From: Candidatus Bathyarchaeota archaeon RBG_13_52_12
Lineage (GTDB): Archaea; Thermoproteota; Bathyarchaeia; TCS64
Reading direction: 5' to 3'
Assembly (NCBI GenBank): GCA_001774245.1
Contig: MEZF01000033.1
Coordinates: 2,196-23,526 of the forward strand
DNA: 21,331 bases
Shown here one piece after another: positions 7,424 through 15,828 of the stretch. The notes beneath the pieces are model-generated. The model had not been told where the DNA came from. It did no database searches and saw only the letters and a program-made list of their open reading frames with translations. A program made the position numbers and the translations under genes. How positions within the stretch are numbered: the first letter of the stretch is position 1; each line of letters opens with the position of its first letter.

Positions 7424-10400
7424 ATGACTATCCCTAAAATAAATTACAAATACGAGGCGCTTATGGAACAAAAAATCAGTAACTGGAAGAAAAAAATCAT
7501 TGACTTATCCAAGCGAAATAATTTAATTTCTTATCGGTTCACAAAATCAAAATCCATTAAATTTGATTCGCCCGATTTTAAAGAAGTATTAAATTATGTG
7601 ACATTGGAAAGGAGTATTTCAATATTTAAGAAGGATAGTGGACTAGAAAATAAAAAAAATTATTGGATTGCATCAGAAGATGATGAAATAATATCTAAAA
7701 AACTATATAATTTGTATATTAAATCAACCGATAATTTTAGGGAACTGGGGGTCAACACATGTTTTCTCTCTTTAGGGTGTTTAAGATATACTGATGTTGA
7801 ATATAGTGAGAATTACTTTGAAGCACCAATATTACTATTCCCTGTTCAAATTAGCAGAATCAAATCACTATCAAAAGAAATTCATAAATATGAAATAGTT
7901 ACAGAAGAAGGCGAATTACTCCTTAATCCAGCATTATTAGAAAAAATGGCTGTGGAATATGGCATTAATTTGGATGTTTTAAAAAATGATCAAGATATAT
8001 TTGATTATTTTAAATATATAAATAAAGTTATTAGTAATTTTAAAAATTGGGAGATATTATATGATATTTATTTAGATATATTTTCATACCAAAAATATGT
8101 GATGTACGAAGATATAAAAAATAATGTAGAGCTAATAAAATCAAATCCTCTAATACAAACTTATATTGGTGATAGAGATGCACTTCTTGGAGAGCTCTCA
8201 GATAAACCCAGAGATACTTTTGTTGACTCGAATGATATAGAAATATTACCTTGCGATTCGTCGCAAAAAAGGGCGATTGAATTGGCTAAAGCTGGCGTAA
8301 CATTTGTTCTACAGGGACCACCTGGAACTGGGAAGAGTCAAACTATATGCAATATGATAGCTGCGTTAATTGAAAATAATAAAAAAGTATTATTTGTAAG
8401 CCAAAAGAAGGCTGCATTAGACGTCGTTTTAAAAAGACTTACCGGTATTGGAATTAATAGGTATTGTTTAAATTTACATGAATATAGAGGAAATAAAAAA
8501 GAAATTGTACAACAACTTATAGATGAATTAAATACCTCCCCAATTATAAGTGATAAATATAAAAGATATAATTTCACTAAGTATTTATCAGACCAATCAA
8601 AAATTAACGATTTTTATTATGAATTATGTAAAGAAAGAAATATAAGAAATTTATCAATATACACTATAAGAGGCTTGATAGCTCAACTATATGATATAGA
8701 ATTATTAACATGCAATCTAAGCGATATTATTTTTTATGATGAAGAAAAATATGTTAAACTATTAACCAAAATAGAATCTATATGGAACATTATGCAAGAA
8801 GTACCTGATCCATTGAATGATCCATATTATAATTACGATGAAAATTATAACACATTATTGAAGCACCAAGAATTAACAAAATTATTATCAAATTGTTCTG
8901 AAAATTTGGATCGGTTTGATGCTTTTAATATAAAAATTAAAGATCTCACTGGTTTTGCATTTAAGGATCTAGATACAGCGAACGCATTTAATGATCTTCA
9001 TCTTAATTATAAAAAAATAGAAAATATTCCTTCATTTTTATTATCTGAAAATTTCTATTATCTTAATGATGAAATTAAGAAGCTTTACACAATATTATTT
9101 AAACGAGAAAATTCAAAGAAAATAATTTTAGAAAAGATGGAGAATAAATTTTTACAACGTGATGTTACTGAAGATATAGATATATTTATAAAAACAGGAT
9201 TTTTTGGTAGAATATTTGATAAAAAATATAAATTAGTTAAAAAAGAATTAGAAAGTCTATCTCTACAAAAATTATCTCATAGTAAATATATAGAAATTTT
9301 AAAAGAGAAAAAATTATATGGTGAATACATATTACAACAACAAGAATTAAATGAAGAAATCATATATCTCAGGAAACAAGAAACATACTCCCTAGATGAT
9401 TTAGATCAAATAACGGCATTAAATAACATTTCAGATCAACTAAAAATTATATATGTTAAAGTAAGTGAGATTAATAAAGATACTGCATTTGATCTAATAA
9501 AATACATGGATAAATATGATCCAATAGATAAATTAATGATAATATTGTATAAATATATTGATGATATAAATAAATATTTCATTAAAAATATATTTATTAA
9601 GTTAGATATAAATAATATAAAAGATATATTAGACAAACTATACTTAAACATGAATAAAATTGATAAAATTTTATCGTTTAAAAAAATATATATGAATTTA
9701 GAAAAACAAGTTCAAGACTTAATTTCTCAATATTTGTCTGAGAAAATTCAGAGTTCCTTAATAAAAGTTTTTGAAAAATCATATTATATTCAACTATTAG
9801 ATTTACTTATAAAGAATATACCATTAGAATCTCCAAAAAATGAAATACAACGATTTAAAGAACTAGATTTTGAAGTAAGAGATGTTAAACGATATCAAAT
9901 TATGGAAAACATGGAACATAAACAACCTATAAATAGCCTTCCTAGTACGGGGAATGAACGAGCAATATTAATACGTGAAGGTGAGAAGAAAAGAAAGTTA
10001 AAACCAATTAGACAACTTCTTTCTGAGATACCTAATCTCGTATTTGTCTTAAAACCATGCTTTATGATGAGTCCTCTCACAGTTAGCCAATATATTGCCC
10101 CCAAGGTAATGAACTTCGACGTTGTCATTTTTGATGAGGCTTCACAAATAATGCCTGAAGATGCTGTTCCTTGCTTAATGAGGTCGAAACAAGGAATAGT
10201 CCTAGGTGATACGCAGCAATTACCACCAACCACTTTTTTCTTAAAAAGTCAAGAAGATGACTATTTAGACGAGGAAATAGAAGATTTACCAAGTTTCTTA
10301 AGTGAGGCCCACACAAGATTCAGATCCGAATCCCTTAATTGGCATTACAGAAGTGTTAATGAAAATTTAATCGCATTCTCCAATCATCAATTCTATGGGA

Positions 10401-11965
10401 ATCGGTTGATAACATTTCCTAACGCCAACCAAGAAGACAAATCAGGGATAGATTTTGTATACGTTGAAAACGCCGTTTACGACCGAGGAAAGTCACGTAA
10501 GAATGTATTAGAAGCACAAAAAGTTGTTGACCTTTATTTAAAAATGAGAAAAGAGTATCCCGATAAATCGTTTGGAATTGTTGCATTTGGTATTAGCCAG
10601 GAAACTGCTATCAGAGAAGCATTTGAGATAAAACAGATTGATTTAGAAGAATCTCTTAACTCAACAACAGAGGACCTATTCATTCGTAATTTGGAAACAG
10701 TTCAGGGCGATGAGAGAGATATTATAATACTAAGCGTGGGATACGGAAAGGATTCAAGAGGGTTAATGTCATACAATTTTGGGCCTTTAAATAAAGCAGA
10801 AGGTTATAAGAGACTTAATGTCGCAATCACACGTTCAAGGTTTAAAACTGTTGTTGTTAGTTCTTTCCATCCTGAAGAACTTGACGAAGATAAAATTTCT
10901 GAAAGTGTTAGATATTTAAAAAAATATCTTGACTTTGCGAAGTATAAAGATTTTAGTAAATTTATTACATCTGTGACTGGTGAAGCTTTTGATTCTGAAT
11001 TTGAAGAAGCTGTATATGACGCCTTGGTTAATGCTGGATTCGATACAAGTTCTCAAGTAGGGTGCTCGGGTTACAGAGTTGATTTGGCAATAAAAAATCC
11101 AGAAAAACTTGGTGAATATATTTTAGGTATTGAATGTGATGGGTCCCAATATCACTCATCTAGATATGCTAGAGATAGAGATAAAGTGAGACAACAAGTT
11201 TTAGAAAAATTAGGATGGCATATTCATAGAATATGGTCTAATGACTGGATAAGAGATCAACAAGGAGAAATAAATAAAATTAAAGAAAAAGTGGATAATT
11301 TATTAGTTAATAAAAAAAATGGAAATAAAAAAAATAATACTGAAACCAAATTTATCCCAGTAAGTAATAAAATCTTAGAAGATAGACCATTTAACGAAAA
11401 GTTTCCAAAATATAAAACATATGATTATTGGAAAATTATTAATATAGAAATCACACAGTACATAAGATATGGTAGAAAATATATTTCATATGATCCAAAA
11501 CTGGATAATTTATTTTTAAAGATACTTAATGTCGAGGGACCAATGGAAAAAGAATTATTATTTTTAAGAGCATCTCAAGTCATTAATAAAAAAAGAGGAA
11601 GTAAAATAAATAAAGTTTTTAATGATGTATATAAAAAATTAATTAAAAATAGTAACATATATGAAAATGGTTCAACAGTGGATAGTAAATCTATTCCAAC
11701 ACTTTCTCAAATAAGAATCTCTGATGAAAAAGATAGAAAATTTATTTATATCCCAAAAGAAGAAATAGCAGCAGCAATTGTCGAGATATTAAAAAATAAT
11801 TTTACTTCAGATATAGATTCAATTAAAAAAGACGTTTCCCAAGGAATATATAATATTAAAAAAATAGGGTCGCATGTAGATAAAAAAATAAGTACTTCAT
11901 TAGATTATTTATTAATAAACGGTATTATTCAAAATAATGATGAAAAAATATCTCTAAAAAATTGA
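7424..11965 (+). CDS. DUF4011 / SF1 helicase / Vsr-like endonuclease / DUF3320 protein (putative defence)
   Basis: This 1513-residue protein opens with a DUF4011-like motif (W-K-K-K-I-I-D-L-S-K-R-N-N-L, residues 21-34). The SF1 helicase follows: Walker A G-P-P-G-T-G-K-S (298-305), Walker B D-E-A-S (904-907), G-D-T-Q-Q-L-P-P just after it, Q-G-D-E-R-D (1094-1099) and A-I-T-R-S-R (1134-1139). About 600 residues, mostly helical and Lys/Ile/Asn-rich, separate Walker A from B, as is usual in this family. Next is a Vsr/MTES_1575-like nuclease (~1188-1270) with candidate catalytic Asp1220, Glu1237 and Asp1239 in G-I-E-C-D-G. DUF3320-like winged-helix segments (~1357-1410 and ~1425-1510) end it. Proteins of this architecture occur in prokaryotic defence islands and probably unwind and cut foreign DNA. 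Base composition is far more AT-rich than all neighbours, indicating transfer. The frame is intact. Confidence 0.93.
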   Translation: MTIPKINYKYEALMEQKISNWKKKIIDLSKRNNLISYRFTKSKSIKFDSPDFKEVLNYVTLERSISIFKKDSGLENKKNYWIASEDDEIISKKLYNLYIKSTDNFRELGVNTCFLSLGCLRYTDVEYSENYFEAPILLFPVQISRIKSLSKEIHKYEIVTEEGELLLNPALLEKMAVEYGINLDVLKNDQDIFDYFKYINKVISNFKNWEILYDIYLDIFSYQKYVMYEDIKNNVELIKSNPLIQTYIGDRDALLGELSDKPRDTFVDSNDIEILPCDSSQKRAIELAKAGVTFVLQGPPGTGKSQTICNMIAALIENNKKVLFVSQKKAALDVVLKRLTGIGINRYCLNLHEYRGNKKEIVQQLIDELNTSPIISDKYKRYNFTKYLSDQSKINDFYYELCKERNIRNLSIYTIRGLIAQLYDIELLTCNLSDIIFYDEEKYVKLLTKIESIWNIMQEVPDPLNDPYYNYDENYNTLLKHQELTKLLSNCSENLDRFDAFNIKIKDLTGFAFKDLDTANAFNDLHLNYKKIENIPSFLLSENFYYLNDEIKKLYTILFKRENSKKIILEKMENKFLQRDVTEDIDIFIKTGFFGRIFDKKYKLVKKELESLSLQKLSHSKYIEILKEKKLYGEYILQQQELNEEIIYLRKQETYSLDDLDQITALNNISDQLKIIYVKVSEINKDTAFDLIKYMDKYDPIDKLMIILYKYIDDINKYFIKNIFIKLDINNIKDILDKLYLNMNKIDKILSFKKIYMNLEKQVQDLISQYLSEKIQSSLIKVFEKSYYIQLLDLLIKNIPLESPKNEIQRFKELDFEVRDVKRYQIMENMEHKQPINSLPSTGNERAILIREGEKKRKLKPIRQLLSEIPNLVFVLKPCFMMSPLTVSQYIAPKVMNFDVVIFDEASQIMPEDAVPCLMRSKQGIVLGDTQQLPPTTFFLKSQEDDYLDEEIEDLPSFLSEAHTRFRSESLNWHYRSVNENLIAFSNHQFYGNRLITFPNANQEDKSGIDFVYVENAVYDRGKSRKNVLEAQKVVDLYLKMRKEYPDKSFGIVAFGISQETAIREAFEIKQIDLEESLNSTTEDLFIRNLETVQGDERDIIILSVGYGKDSRGLMSYNFGPLNKAEGYKRLNVAITRSRFKTVVVSSFHPEELDEDKISESVRYLKKYLDFAKYKDFSKFITSVTGEAFDSEFEEAVYDALVNAGFDTSSQVGCSGYRVDLAIKNPEKLGEYILGIECDGSQYHSSRYARDRDKVRQQVLEKLGWHIHRIWSNDWIRDQQGEINKIKEKVDNLLVNKKNGNKKNNTETKFIPVSNKILEDRPFNEKFPKYKTYDYWKIINIEITQYIRYGRKYISYDPKLDNLFLKILNVEGPMEKELLFLRASQVINKKRGSKINKVFNDVYKKLIKNSNIYENGSTVDSKSIPTLSQIRISDEKDRKFIYIPKEEIAAAIVEILKNNFTSDIDSIKKDVSQGIYNIKKIGSHVDKKISTSLDYLLINGIIQNNDEKISLKN

Positions 11966-12134
11966 AAAATGGTCTATTTATTATATAATGCACACCCCAT
12001 TTTAATATAAGCTATATTTATTTTGCAGACTACTTCAGCTAAAGGAACAACTAAAATTAATAATATTTTAACTAGGTACAATCCAAAAAAATTTCACATT
12101 ATACCCAGCCGCAGTCATCCACTTCCTCAAAAAA

Positions 12135-12151
12135 CAACTTATTGCAAGTTG
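12135..12151. repeat. Short inverted repeat near the right edge of the AT-rich island
   Basis: CAACTT and AAGTTG are separated by 5 nt. The surrounding 246-nt gap (11966-12211) otherwise holds only AT-rich sequence and the M24 promoter. Confidence 0.25.
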
Positions 12152-12183
12152 CTAGTAACAAACCTTACACCACCAGCAAACCA

Positions 12184-12190
12184 TGAATAT
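12184..12190 (+). promoter_or_regulatory. TATA-like box of the M24 peptidase
   Basis: TGAATAT is centred about 25 nt before the ATG at 12212. The surrounding GCAAACCATGAATA is repeated before the M24 remnant (14311-14324), which supports it as the ancestral promoter. Confidence 0.4.
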
Positions 12191-12211
12191 CTCTGAGCCC
12201 AATACTTTCCC

Positions 12212-13336
12212 ATGAAGACTGGTTTCAGCCTAGAGAAAGCCCGGGAACTCATGAACCGGCACGGCATCGATGTCGTGGTTGCTACGAGCCACGACAACGT
12301 CTACTACACCAGCCACAGCGACATCATCACCATCACCATGCTCAAACGCCTAGCAGCAACAATAATCCCCCTCGACGCAGAACCCACCCTCCTAGTCCAC
12401 CCCAACGAGCACGTCACCGCCCAGCAGACCACCTGGATCAAGGACCTCCGCACCTACCAGGGCGGCGAATGGGAGCCCCTCAAACCCCTAGAGCAGCTGG
12501 CATTCAACCTCAGGGAGCAGGGCCACGCCAAAGCACGCATAGCCGTGGAGACCCACGACATCCCCGGAGCCCTCCTCGACCACCTCCGCATGCAGCTACC
12601 CGACGCGTCTTTCACCGACGCCCAGCCCATCCTCGACAAACTACGATCAATAAAGAGCCCAGAGGAGACCAAGCACCTCAGCAGGATCAACCTCGCCACC
12701 GCCAAAGCCATCACAGCAGCATTCGAGATGGCCCGCCCAGGCGACACCGAGAAGAAGATCGCCCGCGACATGATCACCCAGACCCTCCAGTACGGCGCCG
12801 ACACCGTCGCCTTCATGACCATGGGCGCAGGCCCCAACATCCACGAGACCCACCACATCCCAGGCCCCTACCGCCTCAAACCCGGCGACCTCATCCACGT
12901 CGACTACGGCTGCCTATTCGACGGCTACCTCAGCGACATAAGCCGCACAGCCGCCGTAACCAAGCCCACCAAGCACCAGGAGGAGGCGTACGCCTTCACC
13001 GTCGCCGCCCAACGCGCCACAGAGGAGGCCCTACAGCCTGGAGCAACAGTCGCACAGGTCCACCAGGCAGTCAAAGCCTTCTACGAGGCCCACGGCCACC
13101 CCTACACCCGCGCCTTCATAGGCCACGCCATAGGCATCGGCTGCCACGAGCCCCCCTTTCTAGGCCCCAGCCACGGCGAATGGGTCATAGAACCAGGCAT
13201 GTTCCTGCAGGTCGAGCCCAGCCACGCGGCACACGGCACCCGCATTCACACCGAGGACAGCATAGCCATAACAGGCAAGGGCCCGCGGAACGTCTCCGAG
13301 TACAGGCCCATAGAGGAATTACAGATAATCAAATGA
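12212..13336 (+). CDS. M24 family metallopeptidase (Xaa-Pro dipeptidase/aminopeptidase type)
   Basis: This 374-residue protein has the prolidase layout: an N-terminal creatinase-like domain (~1-140) and a C-terminal pita-bread catalytic domain (~150-370). The five metal ligands are visible: Asp231 (H-V-D-Y-G), Asp242 (Y-L-S-D-I-S-R-T), His305 (G-H-A-I-G-I-G), Glu335 (Q-V-E-P) and Glu348 (H-T-E-D-S). His312 in C-H-E-P-P is the usual substrate-binding histidine. It should be a cytoplasmic dinuclear metallo-enzyme that cleaves at Xaa-Pro bonds; substrate specificity cannot be read. The ATG at 12212 begins the conserved N-terminus, also preserved in the remnant at 14349. The stop is 78 nt before the PIN gene on the same strand. 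Confidence 0.95.
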   Translation: MKTGFSLEKARELMNRHGIDVVVATSHDNVYYTSHSDIITITMLKRLAATIIPLDAEPTLLVHPNEHVTAQQTTWIKDLRTYQGGEWEPLKPLEQLAFNLREQGHAKARIAVETHDIPGALLDHLRMQLPDASFTDAQPILDKLRSIKSPEETKHLSRINLATAKAITAAFEMARPGDTEKKIARDMITQTLQYGADTVAFMTMGAGPNIHETHHIPGPYRLKPGDLIHVDYGCLFDGYLSDISRTAAVTKPTKHQEEAYAFTVAAQRATEEALQPGATVAQVHQAVKAFYEAHGHPYTRAFIGHAIGIGCHEPPFLGPSHGEWVIEPGMFLQVEPSHAAHGTRIHTEDSIAITGKGPRNVSEYRPIEELQIIK

Positions 13337-13383
13337 GGAGAGGACTTGATTAAAAATCATCCTTATTTCTTGCACGCTGCACC

Positions 13384-13390
13384 TAATATA
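13384..13390 (+). promoter_or_regulatory. TATA-like box of the PIN toxin gene
   Basis: TAATATA is centred about 28 nt before the ATG at 13415. This supports that start over the TTG at 13346 and gives the toxin its own promoter. Confidence 0.45.
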
Positions 13391-13414
13391 CGACTATTAT
13401 ATTCATTTATATCT

Positions 13415-13852
13415 ATGTGTATAACTAGGTTGTACCTAGACTCCTGCGTCTTTCTCAACGTCTGGTTCGACGAACTGGTGAACGAGGGGCGCTCATTCAC
13501 CGCATCAAAAAGACTACTGGAGGAAATCATCAACTGCACATACAATCTAACAATATCGAAACTGACGATAATGGAAATCACAAAAAAGATGAATACGACG
13601 GAGGAAACGATCATGAATTATCTGAAACAGTTCCAAATAGTAGGTAAGCTGGAAATAATAACAATAACCGAGAAGATCGCTGAGGAGGCAGTGTACTTCG
13701 GCGGCAGCCACGGTGTCCATAAAGCGGACGCGCTGCATGCCATACTGGCAAAAATGAACGGATGCGTCCTAGTGACCTGGGACAACGAGCTACTTGAAGC
13801 CGCTAAAAGGTTCTCCGTTCCGACGAAGAGGCCTGATGAACTTACTTCCTGA
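13415..13852 (+). CDS. PIN-domain ribonuclease (VapC-like toxin)
   Basis: This 145-residue protein is a single PIN domain. The four acidic residues that bind the catalytic metal are present: Asp9 in R-L-Y-L-D-S-C, Glu54 in T-I-M-E-I-T, Asp105 in H-K-A-D-A-L-H and Asp123 in V-T-W-D-N-E-L. VapC toxins of this fold cut tRNA or rRNA when not held by an antitoxin. I start it at the ATG at 13415, where the PIN fold begins; the frame is open upstream to a TTG at 13346, but those 23 codons add no PIN sequence and lie over the promoter. Its 3' end overlaps by 11 nt the 3' end of the ribbon-helix-helix gene on the other strand, a tail-to-tail arrangement instead of the usual antitoxin-toxin operon. Confidence 0.88.
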   Translation: MCITRLYLDSCVFLNVWFDELVNEGRSFTASKRLLEEIINCTYNLTISKLTIMEITKKMNTTEETIMNYLKQFQIVGKLEIITITEKIAEEAVYFGGSHGVHKADALHAILAKMNGCVLVTWDNELLEAAKRFSVPTKRPDELTS

Positions 13853-14051
13853 TTTCTTTAATCAACTCGTCCCATATCTCGTCTTTAGAAACCTCTAGGG
13901 GCCTACCGGGGATCATCCCGATCTGCGAACGCAGCAGCAGCCTCGCCGCGTCGCGCAGCGCCTCAGTCCTACTGGCATACTCCCCCCGCTCCACAAGCTC
14001 ATCGATTTCCTCAAGTAGCTTATCCGGGAACCTCAAGCTCACCAATTTCAA
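13842..14051 (-). CDS. Ribbon-helix-helix (CopG/VapB-like) antitoxin or repressor
   Basis: This 69-residue protein has an N-terminal ribbon-helix-helix domain: a strand L-V-S-L-R-F-P followed by two helices (D-K-L-L-E-E-I-D-E-L-V and S-R-T-E-A-L-R-D-A-A-R-L-L-L). The C-terminal tail (residues ~50-69) is charged and could wrap a toxin. Such proteins bind palindromic operators as dimers and often neutralise PIN toxins. The start is a TTG at 14051; the ATG nearby is out of frame, and a GTG at 14042 is the main alternative. A TATA-like stretch lies at 14083-14089 and a 23-bp inverted-repeat site sits between it and the start, suggesting autorepression. It converges on the PIN gene with 11 nt of overlap. 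A degenerate copy of its 5' end and operator lies at 15829-15923. Confidence 0.85.
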   Translation of the reverse strand: MKLVSLRFPDKLLEEIDELVERGEYASRTEALRDAARLLLRSQIGMIPGRPLEVSKDEIWDELIKEIRK

Positions 14052-14061
14052 GACGATCGTA

Positions 14062-14084
14062 TTTCATATGTAATACAGGTGAAA
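14062..14084. promoter_or_regulatory. Putative operator of the ribbon-helix-helix gene
   Basis: This 23-bp site has TTTCA and TGAAA arms around TATGTAATACAGG. It lies between the TATA-like box (14083-14089, minus strand) and the TTG start, where a bound repressor would block initiation. The same 23-bp layout recurs at 15901-15923 beside the antitoxin remnant. Confidence 0.5.
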
Positions 14085-14307
14085 TATAAGTTTATAGGAA
14101 CTCCTGTTATCTCACAACTGAGGGCCGGACAAGTACCCATGTTCTACCCTGAGATTGAAATTAGTAACAAACTTTTTTCACTCACTAAATGTGACTTCTA
14201 TACGCGTTAAGTCCTTGTCAGAGACCTTGAGGCCCGGATTCGGGACAGGAGTGCCATGACGAGGCTCGCAACAATTTCTAACATGAATCATTCTGTTTGT
14301 TGGGTGT
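14085..14307. other. Spacer with no recognisable gene
   Basis: I find no open frame with a start and family features, no tRNA-like fold and no repeat array here. TAGTAACAAAC at 14161-14171 also occurs at 12154-12164, near the M24 gene, which may be a trace of the local duplication or chance. A stretch around 14111-14135 (AACTGAGGGCCGG region) weakly resembles 15974-15992, again consistent with duplicated units. Confidence 0.4.
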
Positions 14308-14457
14308 TGTGAGCAAACCATGAATAACCCTTAACCCAACGCTATCCAATGAAGACCGGGTTCGACATGAAAAAAGCCATGGAACAAATGGGCTAGAAAG
14401 ACATCTACGTACTGGTGGCCACCAGCCACTTCAACGTCTACTACTCCAGCCATAGTG
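14308..14457 (+). pseudogene. M24 peptidase 5'-end remnant with promoter region
   Basis: From 14308 the sequence follows the upstream region and first ~36 codons of the intact M24 gene (12172-12320). The ATG at 14349 is followed by M-K-T-G-F-D-M-K-K-A-M-E-Q-M-G, then a TAG stop. After the stop the same frame continues V-A-T-S-H-F-N-V-Y-Y-S-S-H-S, matching V-A-T-S-H-D-N-V-Y-Y-T-S-H-S of the intact protein. Similarity ends near 14457. No catalytic domain remains. It has the same orientation as the intact gene. Confidence 0.92.
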
Positions 14458-14538
14458 TAACAGAGATGCGAGTGCGCCACCGACATCAAATTTTATCCGC
14501 CATCGCCTAATTTGGACAGGAAAAGATGTGTATAGAAA

Positions 14539-14548
14539 TACTTAATAT
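14539..14548 (+). promoter_or_regulatory. TATA-like box of the surface-protein gene
   Basis: TACTTAATAT lies about 33-42 nt before the TTG at 14581, compatible with a short leader. Confidence 0.35.
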
Positions 14549-14580
14549 GCCTCCCATCAATTCTTGATAATGAATTTCTA

Positions 14581-15780
14581 TTGCTAAACTCGAAAAGGCA
14601 TGATGTTAAACTCATCATTCTTTCATTACTCGTATTCTCCTCCATCATCCAACTGAGCGTTACACTGGCTCTGGACACTCAGAGACCTGTCGCGGTCCTC
14701 AAGGTACTCGGACCCTCAGGCACTGGTTTGACAATCCCCTACACTGTTCATTATGGCGAAGATTTTTATCTGAGTGCAAGAGACTCCGCCGACCCGGGCG
14801 GTGGAAGCATAGCCAAGTACCACTGGAGCTACGTGAGCGGCCCCGGCGGAGGCAATCTGGATACTCTCCCAGAAATGACCATTAGCCCAGACACCGTTTG
14901 GGCCGCACGTAATCTCCCCGGTAACTATGTACGGCTTGGCACTCACGTGTTTCAGCTGATCGTCGAGGATGCCAGCGGCAACATGTCGCCGCCAGCACAG
15001 GCAACATTAGAAGTAGTAGACACCCAGAATCCCTACGCGGTCCTCAAGATATTCACATCCGCAGGCGTTACTTTGACAGCCCCCTACGCTGTTCCGTATG
15101 GCGAAGATTTTTATCTGAACGGAAGAGACTCTGTCGACCTCGGTGGCTCCGGTATAGCCAAGTACCACTGGAGCTACGTAAGCGGCCCCGGTGGAGGCAA
15201 TCTGGATTCTCTCCCGGATGAGACAATTAGCCCTGACCACGATTGCCTAGTACATAGTGCCATAACTCCCAAAGTGCGGCTTGGCACTCACGTGTTTCAG
15301 CTGATCGTCGAGGATGCAAGCGGCAACCGGTCGCCGCCAGCACAGGCAACATTAGAAGTAGTAGACACCCAGAATCCCTACGCGGTCCTCACAGCCCCAT
15401 CCAAAGTCATTCTCGGCCAAAGCTTCACTCTGAGCGGAAAAGGCTCCGTCGACCTTGGCCCCGGCATAGCAAAGTACCACTGGAGCTACGCCAAGGGTCC
15501 GGGCGGTGCGACCGTCACCCCCCTCCCAGCGGAGACAGCGGACTCAAGATTCGACGTAGTACCCCTACGTGGTAGACCTTTACTGGCTGGCACACACGTG
15601 TTCCAGCTGATTGTCGAGGACACAAGCGGCAACCTGTCGCCGCCAGCACAGGCCAGCGTACAGATAACAAGCTTTTCGTTCCTGCGCGGGCTCGCCGTCT
15701 CAGAGACTCCCTACGACATCATCATGGTCGCCACCGTCTTGCTGCTCGTATTCGTCTACATGAAGAGAATCCACAAATAA
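14581..15780 (+). CDS. Secreted, membrane-anchored protein with three Ig/PKD-like repeats
   Basis: This 399-residue protein has a basic N-terminus and hydrophobic signal segment (residues ~9-31), then three tandem beta-sandwich-like repeats (about 33-147, 148-262, 263-363). It ends in a membrane helix (~379-394) with a short basic tail. Each repeat carries A-K-Y-H-W-S-Y, G-P-G-G, and G-T-H-V-F-Q-L-I-V-E-D-x-S-G-N near its end, a layout like PKD/Ig-like domains of archaeal cell-surface proteins. It is probably anchored in the membrane with the repeats outside, for adhesion or envelope structure; no enzyme motif is seen. The start is a TTG because no in-frame ATG exists and the signal segment follows directly. 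The gene sits inside the bracket formed by the M24 and antitoxin remnants. Confidence 0.8.
   Translation: MLNSKRHDVKLIILSLLVFSSIIQLSVTLALDTQRPVAVLKVLGPSGTGLTIPYTVHYGEDFYLSARDSADPGGGSIAKYHWSYVSGPGGGNLDTLPEMTISPDTVWAARNLPGNYVRLGTHVFQLIVEDASGNMSPPAQATLEVVDTQNPYAVLKIFTSAGVTLTAPYAVPYGEDFYLNGRDSVDLGGSGIAKYHWSYVSGPGGGNLDSLPDETISPDHDCLVHSAITPKVRLGTHVFQLIVEDASGNRSPPAQATLEVVDTQNPYAVLTAPSKVILGQSFTLSGKGSVDLGPGIAKYHWSYAKGPGGATVTPLPAETADSRFDVVPLRGRPLLAGTHVFQLIVEDTSGNLSPPAQASVQITSFSFLRGLAVSETPYDIIMVATVLLLVFVYMKRIHK
14941..15046 (+). repeat. Intragenic direct repeat, copy 1
   Basis: These 106 bases recur at 15286-15391 with about three differences by eye, a 345-nt (115-codon) period. They encode the end of one Ig-like repeat and the start of the next. 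Near identity at the DNA level, including silent positions, points to recent duplication or gene conversion. Confidence 0.85.
15286..15391 (+). repeat. Intragenic direct repeat, copy 2
   Basis: This is the second copy of the 106-nt unit at 14941-15046. The third domain's equivalent segment, starting at 15592, is clearly more divergent. Confidence 0.85.
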
Positions 15781-15828
15781 CGTGACGGCGCACGCACAGA
15801 CGCCTAAGTATCTTTACCGGACCACGCA

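Larger units (their letters stand above)
7300..12150. mobile_element. AT-rich genomic island (limits approximate)
   Basis: Between the hypD remnant and the M24 gene, composition shifts abruptly to A/T-rich, with AAA, ATA, TTA and GAT codons dominating against GC-rich flanks. The island carries only the helicase-nuclease gene plus AT-rich non-coding flanks (7300-7423 and 11966-12150). I see no integrase, transposase, tRNA gene or clear terminal repeats, so it is an island by composition only. A short inverted repeat (CAACTT/AAGTTG, 12135-12151) lies near the right edge. Confidence 0.55.

Noticed and set aside
12469..13353. 294-codon Pro/Arg/His-rich frame overlapping the M24 gene on the same strand
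   Set aside because: It is an out-of-frame shadow of the M24 coding region in C-rich sequence; the M24 frame has all metal ligands.
14716..15240. Minus-strand open frames across the surface-protein repeats
   Set aside because: They are antisense to the repeats and resemble each other only because the DNA repeats do.
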